Of a stretch of 5,843 nucleotides of DNA, positions 1-5,843 are shown in pieces. The notes beneath the pieces are model-generated. The model worked only from the letters and a program-made list of their open reading frames with translations. It did no database searches and was not told the DNA's origin. The DNA is taken from the NCBI GenBank assembly GCA_027451455.1, contig DAIDJI010000373.1, positions 1 to 5,843 of the forward strand, read 5' to 3'. Every line of letters starts with the position of its first letter. The stretch's first letter is position 1. This DNA is from Planctomycetales bacterium (GTDB lineage: Bacteria; Planctomycetota; Planctomycetia; Isosphaerales; Isosphaeraceae). A program made the position numbers and the translations under genes.

Positions 1-746
1 TGACGCCTGATATGGTCGGAGGCCACAGCTTCGGCGAGCTGGTGGCGCTCCACGCCGCCAACGTCCTGGATTCGGACGACCTGGCCGTTCTCGCCTCGGC
101 GCGAGGGCAATTGATGCTCGATGCGGGCCGAGGCGAAGCCGGCGCAATGGCCGCGGTACTGGCGCCGGCCGACGCGGTTGCCCGACTGCTGGGGGAGGTA
201 CCCAACGTTCGGATCGCGAACGAGAACGGGCCTCGACAGACCGTCGTGGCCGGTCTCGCAGGGGAGGTCGATCGCCTGCTACACCTCGCGGCCGAGCGTG
301 GCGTGGAGGCCCGGCGTTTGAACGTTTCGTCGGCCTTTCATACGCCGATGGTCGCCGGAGCCCGCGAGCCGTTCGCGAAACGGGCGGCCCCATCGTTGCG
401 ACGATCGCCCGACCGGCCGGTCTACTCGAACATCGACGCTGGGCCCTATCCGGCCGATCCCGCCGCGATCGCAAACCGGCTGGGCGAGCACATCGCCAGC
501 CCGGTCCGGTTCGCCGCGATGATCGAGGCCATGTACCGCGACGGAGCAAGAGTCTTCGTCGAGGTTGGGCCCGGGGCGGTTCTGACACCGATGATCGGCT
601 CGATCCTCGAAGATCGCCCGCACCTCGCGGTCTCGTCCGACGCCTCGCCGACACCTGGCCTCTCGGCATTCCTCCGACGGCTGGCCAGGCTGGTCGTCGC
701 CGGCGTCTCGATCCGGCTCGACCGGCTGACCGAGGGGCGATCGTCC
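1..746 (+). other. Acyltransferase domain of gene 1 (N-terminus cut by window edge)
   Basis: The window opens a few residues before the nucleophile elbow GHSFGE (Ser at bases 27-29). The conserved Arg lies 25 residues after that Ser, the same spacing as Ser92-Arg117 in E. coli FabD, and would bind the free carboxylate of malonyl-CoA. SSAFHTP holds the second catalytic residue, His, 104 residues after the Ser. The AFH form of this motif is that of malonyl-specific ATs in known type I synthases. The stretch FVEVGPGAVLT and the following DRPHLAVSSD mark the C-terminal part of the domain. About the first 90 residues of the AT are outside the window. Confidence 0.9.
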
Positions 747-3305
747 AATCGGCTCGATCTCGATCGCCTGCCACCCGGCCCGTTTGCCGAGGCTCCCTCG
801 GCATCGACCTGGCTGGTCAACGGCAGTCGGTCCCGACCGATCTCAGCACCCGAGCCCAGGCGGCTTGGGACCAGCCCAGCGCTCCCGATTCCCGCAGCCG
901 CACCTCCGGCTTTACCCGCGAGGGAAACCCCCGTCGCACCGGCGTCTCCTCGACACGATCAAGGCCGCGGCCACCGCAACGGAAAGCCGAGCCCCCCCAT
1001 GACAAGTCAACGTGCAGCCCTCCCAACCGCCCCCGCGCCTGGCGCGGCCGACCCGGTTCTCGAGTCGTTCCAGAAGACGATGCAGGTCTTCCTCGAGGTT
1101 CAGAAGGCGACCATGCTTGCCTACCTGAACGGCCGCGGCAGTGCCCCGGCATCGGGATATTCGGCCGCCCCGACCAACGGCTCCGTTCCCCACTCAACGC
1201 CCGCATCGGCCCCTCATCGAAATGGCGAGGCAACCACGCCCGAGCCGAGATTCTCGCGCGAAATCCCTGCGCAGGAGGATCGGCCGAGGCCGGCGGCTGC
1301 TCCGGTCCACGAGCATGTCAACGGGAACGGCCAGGCCTCCAGGGTTTCCTCGTCGCCGGCCGCGCCCGATCGCGAGGTCATCACAACGAGGCTCCTGGAA
1401 ATCGTCCGCGATCGCACCGGCTACCCGATCGAGACCCTGGGCCTGGACCTCGACATCGAGGCTGACCTCGGTATCGATTCGATCAAGCGGGTCGAGATCC
1501 TGGGCAAGCTCCGGGACGAGTTCCCGGCGATTCGGCCGTCCTCCGATTCCTCCGACGCGATGGACGCCCTTACCCGAGCGCGCACCCTGGGGGCCATCGT
1601 CGAACGAATGCTCGCGATGGCGGGATCACGTGCTGAGAGATCCGGCTCGGAATCAAAGATCGAAGCATTGACCATTCGAGAAGAGAAGAAAGAGATCTCA
1701 GGCCAACCTGCTGAGGCCGTTGAGCGTCGAGTGCTGGAGATCGTCGAGGCACCCCTGCCGAAGACTCGTCACGGGCTGATGACAGGTGGCCGGGTCGTTG
1801 TCACCGATGACGGCCGAGGGATCGCTCGTGAGCTGGCTGGACGGCTGGAGTCGGAGGGAGTCGAAGCCGAGGTGCTTTCGGACGTCGAGTGGACATCGCC
1901 GGACTCGATCGAGTCAGCGATGGACGTGGTCCGGGCCCGGGGACCAATCGCGGGGATTGTCCACGCGATGCCGATGGGGGCCTCCGTCGATGACGTTTCC
2001 GAGAACGGAAGCTGGGCGGACCGGATCGATCGCGAGGTGAAGGGGCTGTTCCTGCTGGCGAGGGCCTCGGCGGCCGACCTGGAGACCGCAGCCGGCTCCG
2101 GAGGGGCCTGCCTGATCGCCGCAACCTCAATGGGCGGACGATTCGCAACGAGCGGCGATCGGCCGTTCTTTCCCGGACACGGCGGGATCGCCGGGCTGGT
2201 CAAGACACTCGCCCGCGAGTGGCCGTCCGTTAGGTGCCGCGCGGTGGACCTCGATCCCGAAGACCCGATCGACCGTAACGCCGATCGACTTACGGATGAG
2301 GTGCTGGCGGTCGATGGCTGGGCCGAGGTCGGCTACGACCGGGGTCGTCGCGTCCGGCTGCGGTCGATCGCGAAGTCGCTTGCCTCGGGCACTCGCGAGA
2401 TCGAGCTGGCTCCCGGCGAGCCGGTGCTGATCACCGGAGGAGCACGCGGGATTACAGGACTCGTTGCCGCCGAACTGGCCCGCGCCTGGCGGCCGACACT
2501 CCTGATCGTCGGCACGACGCCCGAGCCGGTCGAGCCCGAGCCCGACGAAACGCGATCCCTGGTTGGCGAGGCCGAGCTAAAAGCCGCCCTTCATCTGCGG
2601 ATGAGGAGCGAGAAGCGACCGGCAAGCCCCGCCGAGATTGAGGCGGCCTATCAGGCACTCCGGCGGGCACGCGAGGTCCGCGAAAACCTCGAAATCCTCC
2701 GCGCGACCGGGGCCACGGTTGAATATGCCCGCGCCGACGTCCGCGATCCGTCGGCCCTCGCCAGGGCCCTCGACGGATGGAGAACTCGGCACGGAGATCC
2801 GGTCGGCCTGATCCACGGCGCAGGGCTGATCAAGGACAAGCTTATCCGCGAGAAATCACCCGAGTCGTTCGATCGCGTGCTCGGGACGAAGGTCGACGGA
2901 GCGCTCAACCTGGTCCGTCTGGTGCGCCCCCATTCGCTCAAATTCACTGCGCTGTTTGCCTCGATCGCGGGTCGGTTTGGCAACGTCGGGCAGTCGGACT
3001 ATGCGGCGGCGAACGAGGTGCTGAGCAAGCTGGCGTACTGGCTCGACCGACGATGGCCGGGGCGAGTCGTCTCGGTGATCTGGGGGCCGTGGTCGGGCGT
3101 CGGGATGGTCTCGCAGCTCGAAGGGCACCTCGGCCGTCAAGGGCTGGGTATGATCGCCCCCGAAATCGGCCGCGGGCTACTCCTCGACGAGCTACGATCC
3201 GGGCGCAAGGGGGACGTCGAGGTGATCTACGCCGGTAGCCTCGGGACACTCGAAGACCCCTTGCCCACCGTCGCCGAGGGGCGAATGGCGGAGGCCGTCC
3301 GATGA
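1..3305 (+). CDS. Type I polyketide/PUFA-like synthase subunit, AT-ACP-KR portion (5' partial)
   Basis: This is the C-terminal part of a multidomain, cytosolic PfaA/HglE-like synthase that loads malonyl units, carries the growing acyl chain and reduces its beta-keto group. The frame is open through the left edge (first full codon at base 3), so the ATG at base 12 is an internal Met inside the AT. Residues are counted from that Met. Domains: partial AT (1-245; GHSFGE with Ser6, Arg31, AFH with His110), Ala/Pro-rich linker (258-452), one ACP (453-537; Ser490), and KR (575-1085; TGGARGIT at 808-815, Lys960, Ser984, Tyr997, Asn1001). AT, ACP and KR in this order, with the ACP motif DSIKRVEIL and a WLVNG motif after the AT, is typical of PfaA-like proteins, which also carry an N-terminal KS, here expected upstream. 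It overlaps the next gene by 4 bases, implying one operon. The exact product (polyunsaturated fatty acid, glycolipid chain or other) cannot be read from the sequence. Confidence 0.95.
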   Translation, partial: TPDMVGGHSFGELVALHAANVLDSDDLAVLASARGQLMLDAGRGEAGAMAAVLAPADAVARLLGEVPNVRIANENGPRQTVVAGLAGEVDRLLHLAAERGVEARRLNVSSAFHTPMVAGAREPFAKRAAPSLRRSPDRPVYSNIDAGPYPADPAAIANRLGEHIASPVRFAAMIEAMYRDGARVFVEVGPGAVLTPMIGSILEDRPHLAVSSDASPTPGLSAFLRRLARLVVAGVSIRLDRLTEGRSSNRLDLDRLPPGPFAEAPSASTWLVNGSRSRPISAPEPRRLGTSPALPIPAAAPPALPARETPVAPASPRHDQGRGHRNGKPSPPMTSQRAALPTAPAPGAADPVLESFQKTMQVFLEVQKATMLAYLNGRGSAPASGYSAAPTNGSVPHSTPASAPHRNGEATTPEPRFSREIPAQEDRPRPAAAPVHEHVNGNGQASRVSSSPAAPDREVITTRLLEIVRDRTGYPIETLGLDLDIEADLGIDSIKRVEILGKLRDEFPAIRPSSDSSDAMDALTRARTLGAIVERMLAMAGSRAERSGSESKIEALTIREEKKEISGQPAEAVERRVLEIVEAPLPKTRHGLMTGGRVVVTDDGRGIARELAGRLESEGVEAEVLSDVEWTSPDSIESAMDVVRARGPIAGIVHAMPMGASVDDVSENGSWADRIDREVKGLFLLARASAADLETAAGSGGACLIAATSMGGRFATSGDRPFFPGHGGIAGLVKTLAREWPSVRCRAVDLDPEDPIDRNADRLTDEVLAVDGWAEVGYDRGRRVRLRSIAKSLASGTREIELAPGEPVLITGGARGITGLVAAELARAWRPTLLIVGTTPEPVEPEPDETRSLVGEAELKAALHLRMRSEKRPASPAEIEAAYQALRRAREVRENLEILRATGATVEYARADVRDPSALARALDGWRTRHGDPVGLIHGAGLIKDKLIREKSPESFDRVLGTKVDGALNLVRLVRPHSLKFTALFASIAGRFGNVGQSDYAAANEVLSKLAYWLDRRWPGRVVSVIWGPWSGVGMVSQLEGHLGRQGLGMIAPEIGRGLLLDELRSGRKGDVEVIYAGSLGTLEDPLPTVAEGRMAEAVR
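783..1367 (+). other. Ala/Pro/Ser-rich interdomain linker of gene 1
   Basis: About 195 residues dominated by Ala, Pro, Ser and Gly separate the AT from the ACP, starting just before a WLVNG motif. It looks disordered except for one predicted amphipathic helix in the middle (listed separately). Such linkers let the ACP arm reach several catalytic sites. The reading frame stays open and in phase with the domains on both sides, so this is coding and not an insertion. Confidence 0.75.
1068..1127 (+). repeat. Post-AT helix motif, copy in gene 1
   Basis: The 20 encoded residues begin FQKTM, continue with FLEVQ and end AYL. They align without gaps to a segment after the AT of gene 2 (5360-5419), sharing 11 of 20 residues: FQ, TM, FLE, Q and AYL. 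It sits in an otherwise disordered linker and has a helix-like spacing of hydrophobic residues. The function is unknown; a dimerisation or docking helix is my inference. Confidence 0.7.
1368..1622 (+). other. Acyl carrier protein domain of gene 1
   Basis: A single carrier domain of about 85 residues. The attachment site reads LGIDSIKRVEIL, with the Ser codon at 1479-1481 taking the phosphopantetheine arm. DSIKRVEI is the form seen in ACPs of PUFA-synthase-like proteins. Only one ACP is present between linker and KR, whereas classical PfaA proteins carry several in tandem. A charged stretch of about 40 residues joins it to the KR. Confidence 0.93.
1734..3266 (+). other. Ketoreductase domain of gene 1 (structural plus catalytic halves)
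   Basis: This NADPH-dependent domain reduces the beta-keto group on the ACP-bound chain. It contains two Rossmann-like halves. The first (residues about 590-790) has a decayed nucleotide-binding loop, TDDGRGIA, and is taken as the structural half. The second has the working loop TGGARGIT (808-815) and the catalytic set Lys960, Ser984, Tyr997 and Asn1001, with the usual 13-residue Ser-Tyr spacing. There is no LDD motif (LIKDK stands in that place), so the hydroxyl stereochemistry cannot be called by the standard modular-PKS rule. A charged, probably helical segment (about 835-900) lies between the binding loop and the rest of the fold, as I recall for PfaA-type KRs. Confidence 0.9.
3290..3294 (+). 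promoter_or_regulatory. Ribosome-binding site of gene 2
   Basis: GGAGG lies inside the last codons of gene 1, 7 bases before the ATG at 3302. It is a strong Shine-Dalgarno match at good spacing and decides the start of gene 2. Confidence 0.8.
3302..3305 (+). other. ATGA stop-start overlap between the two synthase genes
   Basis: The ATG of gene 2 shares its last two bases with the TGA stop of gene 1. Such overlaps usually go with translational coupling and shared transcription, which fits subunits of one complex made in fixed ratio. No promoter or terminator fits between them. Confidence 0.9.
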
Positions 3306-3781
3306 CCGCCGATCGCCAGCTCGCGATCGTCGGAATGGCCTGGCGCGAGCCGATTACGCCGGCGATATTCACAACGGCCCAGGGTAACCTCATCGCGGCC
3401 GCGCTCGAAGACGCCGGGATCGCGATGAGTGAGTCCCCGAGCCTGACCTCTCTGCCTGATGCGATCGAATCGCTCGGAAGTGGTCGGACCGATCGCGCCA
3501 TCGTCGGCGATGAAACGTCGGCCCTTGTCCTGAAACGCCGAGACGACGCCGAGCGCAATGGCGATCGGATTTATGCGGTGATCCTGGGGCGAGTCGATGA
3601 CACCGTGATTAACGATGTCCCTGTCATCATCGGGACTGGGCTTCCCGTCTGGATCCGCGCAGCATTGTCGCTCTTCCATCGCGTGCATCCCACCGATCTC
3701 GATGCCGCCCGCCCCTGGATTCATGCCGGACATCCGCCGAGGCGCGTGCAGGTCGAGGGCTCGATTCTCCTGGAAGAGCAC
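3302..3781 (+). other. Vestigial ketosynthase domain of gene 2
   Basis: Pieces of a KS are recognisable in the right order. LAIVGMAW matches the usual first strand. SGRTDRAIVG resembles the segment after the active-site helix. ALVLKRRDDAERNGDRIYAV is a close match to the usual GALVLKR-DGDRIYAVI block. RPWIHAGHPPRRV followed by LLEEH matches the C-terminal end without its FGFGGTNAH core. The remnant is about 160 residues against about 420 for a working KS. It contains no Cys at all, and neither catalytic His motif (HGTGT, NxGH) is present, so it cannot condense. It may remain as a structural or docking part. The assignment rests on motif recognition by eye. Confidence 0.8.
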
Positions 3782-5843
3782 GCCGATTCGGCCGACGGCC
3801 TGCAACCCGGCGCCCTGATCCGATGGGATTCCGAGGCGATCCTGCTTTCCGCCCGCGATCGCGAGAGATTGGCTGAGCGCCTGAGATCGGTCTGCGATTG
3901 GTTGCGTCGGCATCCCGGCGTCACGCTCAAGGATATTGCCTACACGCTCAATTGTACGGATGGAAAACATCAGGATGACATTAGGCTCGGCCTGGTCGCC
4001 GCGTCGGCCGAGGATCTCTCGGAGAAGCTGGCCGCGATCCTGGGCCGGCTGGAGGATGCATCGAAACCGACCATCGGCGATGGCCGGGGCGTCTACCACT
4101 GGGACAATCCGCTCGGGCGATCCGGCGGGCTCGCCTTTCTGTTCCCCGGCGAGGGCTCGCAGTATCCGGGAATGCTCGCGGATTTGTGTCTCCATTTCCC
4201 CGAGGTTCGGCGTCAATTCGATGTCGCCGACCGGATCGCGGTCGACCAGGGCGACGCGGTCCGTCCCAGCGAACAACTCTTCGGCGGCGAGGCCCTCTGG
4301 ACCGCGACGACGGCCGTCAACCTGATCCTCAACGCGCAGTGGGCCATTTATCAGTTGCTGGCGCGATTGGGGCTCGTCCCTGATGCTGTCGCCGGCCACA
4401 GCAGCGGCGAAATCCTGGCCCTTGCGGCGGCCGGCGTCCTTCAAGCGGATGAGCAGCTCGAGCGACAACTCGGTCGGCTGGGTGCCATCTTCCGGGGGCT
4501 CGAGACGGCTGGCGAGATGCCCGAGGCGAGGCTGGTGGCGATCGCCGCCGATCGAGACCGGGCCGAGGCCGCCTGTCGGGCCGTCGGCGCCGATCGGGTC
4601 GCGGTCGCGATCGATAACTGCCCGCACCAGGTCGTCCTGGCCGGACCGGCGGAGGACGTCGATCGGGTGGTTGATCACCTTCGTGCGGCGAATATCCTGG
4701 TCGAGGTTCTGCCCTTCGACCGTCCCTATCACACTCCCGAGTTCGCCGCCGTATCGGGCCCAATCGCCGAATCGTTCGCCGGGTTGACCTTCCGCGAGCC
4801 GAGACTTCCCGTCTACTCGTGCGCGAGCCGCGACCGAATGCCTGACGATCCCGAGTCGATCCGCCTGCTGGCCGTCTCGCAGTGGACGCGCACCGTGGCC
4901 TTTCGCGAGACCATCGAGGCGATGCACGCCGACGGGTTGAGGGTTTTTGTGGACGTCGGCGCCCGGGGCAACCTGGCCGGGTTCGTGCAGGACATCCTCC
5001 GCGGGCGTCCGGCGTTCGCGATCGCGGCCAACCTCCCGCGTCGAAGCGGTACGACCCAATTGAATCACCTGGTCGCTTCGCTCTTCGCGCAGGGGATCGA
5101 CGTCCGACCGTGGTTCCTCTACGCCCGCCGTCGCCCGCGTCGGATCGACGGGCTCCTGGAATCGCCCGCGAGGTCAATCCCTCCCCTCAACGAGCCGCTG
5201 TCGTTCGACTCCGAGTGTTCACCGTCGATCGAGCCGGCACTCCACCCTCGGCCAATGATCGAGACGGCAACCCTACCGCTCGGGCCTCGCTTTCGATTTC
5301 TGGTCGAGGAGGAAATCGCATCCACACCAGCCACCGACGTCGAATCGACGATGCTCGCCTTCCAGGAAACGATGCGTGCGTTCCTCGAGACGCAGAGGAC
5401 CGTCCTGGGTGCCTATCTGGGCGAGCCGATCGAAAGCGACGAAACGAACCCAATTTCCGAGCCTGGTCCCTGGCTGGGCGAGATCAGCCGGCTGGTGCCA
5501 GGATCGGAGGTTCAATCGATTTACGTCCTCGACGTCCGCCGCGACCCGATCGCCGAGCATCACACGCTCGGCGGGCGGAAGGTCTCGGCGATCGATCCGA
5601 GTTTGAGGGGCCTTCCGGTTTTGCCGTTCGCCGTGATGGCCGAGATGGCGGCACAGGCCGGAGCCATGATCGTATCACCGGATCTCGCCCTTGTTCGACT
5701 CATGCAAGTGAAGGCCCATAAATGGGTTCGATATGAGGACGAGCCGGTCCTTGTCGAGATTCGAGCCTGGCGCGAGGCGTCGGACGATCCGGGCGAGGAG
5801 CGTGTCCGGATCTCGCTCTACAATCGAGGGCGGGGCGGACGAT
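3302..5843 (+). CDS. Type I polyketide synthase subunit: vestigial KS, AT, dehydratase (3' partial)
   Basis: This frame has no stop from 3302 to the right edge (847 codons seen), so the gene continues outside. The ATG at 3302 is chosen because GGAGG lies 7 bases upstream and because the next in-frame Met (residue 12) would cut the KS-like first strand (LAIVGMAW). Domains: KS remnant (1-160) lacking all catalytic residues; KS-AT linker (161-275); AT (276-612) with FLFPGEGSQYPGM at 279-291, GHSSGE at 365-370 (Ser367), Arg392, and PYHTP with His477; a post-AT helix motif (687-706); and the first hotdog half of a polyketide dehydratase from 724 (HTLGG at 754-758). The predicted role is acyl or malonyl transfer to the partner ACP plus removal of water from the beta-hydroxyacyl chain, in a complex with the upstream subunit. 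No ACP is visible, so it probably works on the ACP of gene 1. A KS-like/AT head resembles PfaB and the DH resembles part of PfaC; that comparison is inference. Confidence 0.93.
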   Translation, partial: MTADRQLAIVGMAWREPITPAIFTTAQGNLIAAALEDAGIAMSESPSLTSLPDAIESLGSGRTDRAIVGDETSALVLKRRDDAERNGDRIYAVILGRVDDTVINDVPVIIGTGLPVWIRAALSLFHRVHPTDLDAARPWIHAGHPPRRVQVEGSILLEEHADSADGLQPGALIRWDSEAILLSARDRERLAERLRSVCDWLRRHPGVTLKDIAYTLNCTDGKHQDDIRLGLVAASAEDLSEKLAAILGRLEDASKPTIGDGRGVYHWDNPLGRSGGLAFLFPGEGSQYPGMLADLCLHFPEVRRQFDVADRIAVDQGDAVRPSEQLFGGEALWTATTAVNLILNAQWAIYQLLARLGLVPDAVAGHSSGEILALAAAGVLQADEQLERQLGRLGAIFRGLETAGEMPEARLVAIAADRDRAEAACRAVGADRVAVAIDNCPHQVVLAGPAEDVDRVVDHLRAANILVEVLPFDRPYHTPEFAAVSGPIAESFAGLTFREPRLPVYSCASRDRMPDDPESIRLLAVSQWTRTVAFRETIEAMHADGLRVFVDVGARGNLAGFVQDILRGRPAFAIAANLPRRSGTTQLNHLVASLFAQGIDVRPWFLYARRRPRRIDGLLESPARSIPPLNEPLSFDSECSPSIEPALHPRPMIETATLPLGPRFRFLVEEEIASTPATDVESTMLAFQETMRAFLETQRTVLGAYLGEPIESDETNPISEPGPWLGEISRLVPGSEVQSIYVLDVRRDPIAEHHTLGGRKVSAIDPSLRGLPVLPFAVMAEMAAQAGAMIVSPDLALVRLMQVKAHKWVRYEDEPVLVEIRAWREASDDPGEERVRISLYNRGRGGR
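4127..5137 (+). other. Complete acyltransferase domain of gene 2
   Basis: The domain starts at LAFLFPGEGSQYPGM. The nucleophile is Ser367 in GHSSGE (codon 4400-4402). Arg392 lies exactly 25 residues later, as in gene 1 and in FabD. His477 in RPYHTP (codon 4730-4732) lies 110 residues after the Ser, close to FabD (Ser92-His201). All three key positions are kept, so activity is likely. The His motif reads PYH where gene 1 has AFH, so the acyl substrate may differ and should not be assumed to be malonyl. DNCPHQVVLAGP, VFVDVGARGNLAGF and PRRSGTTQLNHL lie between and after these positions. A basic LYARRRPRR stretch closes the domain. Confidence 0.92.
5360..5419 (+). repeat. Post-AT helix motif, copy in gene 2
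   Basis: The encoded stretch begins FQETM, continues with FLETQ and ends AYL. It matches the copy at 1068-1127 at 11 of 20 positions without gaps. It lies about 80 residues after the AT and about 18 before the DH, in a linker that otherwise shows no fold. Confidence 0.7.
5471..5843 (+). other. Dehydratase domain of gene 2, first hotdog half (cut by window edge)
   Basis: The segment resembles the N-terminal half of polyketide synthase dehydratases, which remove water from beta-hydroxyacyl-ACP to leave a trans double bond. EHHTLGGR provides the candidate catalytic His754 (codon 5561-5563) with a Gly four residues later. DPSLRGLPVLPFAVMAEMAAQA follows in place of the short HxxxGxxxxP loop of modular PKS DHs. 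LVRLMQVKAHKWV then fits the core strand. The partner catalytic Asp would be in the second hotdog, beyond the window, so activity cannot be judged. Confidence 0.8.

Noticed and set aside
12..14. ATG at base 12 as the true start of gene 1
   Set aside because: The frame is open to the left edge, and this Met sits directly before the GHSFGE nucleophile elbow, so a start here would remove the first third of the AT.
783..1367. The A/P/S-rich stretch as a transferred or non-coding insertion
   Set aside because: It keeps the frame, has the same base composition as the flanks and carries a motif shared with gene 2, so it is an ordinary interdomain linker.
3302..3781. The short KS as an artefact of frameshift or assembly error
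   Set aside because: The frame is continuous, and the known KS pieces stay in one phase. The other plus-strand frames here show none of the missing KS motifs. Some 260 codons are absent, which a frameshift cannot cause. A collapsed assembly is still possible but would need to act at several points.
3227..5068. Open frame of 613 codons on the minus strand opposite gene 2
   Set aside because: The plus strand here encodes clear AT motifs with correct catalytic spacing. The antisense translation shows no recognisable domain and is an expected by-product of high-GC codon use.
4882..5721. Open frame of 279 codons on the plus strand in another phase
   Set aside because: It overlaps the AT end and DH start of gene 2 in a shifted frame, is Arg/Pro-rich and shows no domain; it is a shadow.
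1..5843. tRNA, CRISPR array, insertion sequence or rho-independent terminator
   Set aside because: The two genes cover the window end to end. I saw no regularly spaced repeats, no transposase motifs and no hairpin followed by a T-run on either strand.

Overview
The window looks like part of a type I, iterative polyketide/lipid synthase locus from a GC-rich bacterium. From remembered resemblance to PfaA/HglE-like 'secondary lipid' synthases, the GATCG-rich DNA and the codon style, I would place it in Planctomycetota (possibly an Isosphaera/Singulisphaera relative). This is inference; no search was run. Nearly every base lies in two large plus-strand genes, and both run off the window.

Layout: bases 1-3305 are the 3' part of a PfaA/HglE-like synthase. 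Going downstream it has an acyltransferase (AT) that the window edge cuts just before its GHSxGE nucleophile motif, a long Ala/Pro-rich linker carrying a short predicted helix, one acyl carrier protein (ACP) and a C-terminal ketoreductase (KR). A ketosynthase (KS) is expected upstream, outside the window. Its stop overlaps the start of the second gene (ATGA, 3302-3305), which has its own GGAGG ribosome-binding site. Bases 3302-5843 are the second synthase subunit, with no in-frame stop before the window ends: a heavily shrunken KS remnant with no cysteine, a KS-AT linker, a complete AT with its Ser, His and candidate Arg in place, the same short post-AT helix motif as in gene 1, and the start of a polyketide dehydratase (DH).

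Together the pair supplies extender loading (two ATs), a carrier, beta-ketoreduction and dehydration. The missing pieces, namely an active KS, an enoyl reductase and a phosphopantetheinyl transferase, are presumably the upstream part of gene 1 and genes outside the window. The most interesting points are the vestigial, catalytically dead KS in gene 2, its fusion to AT and DH (a PfaB-like head joined to a PfaC-like DH), and the shared 20-residue helix after both ATs. There is no intergenic space, and I saw no RNA gene, mobile element, CRISPR array or terminator.
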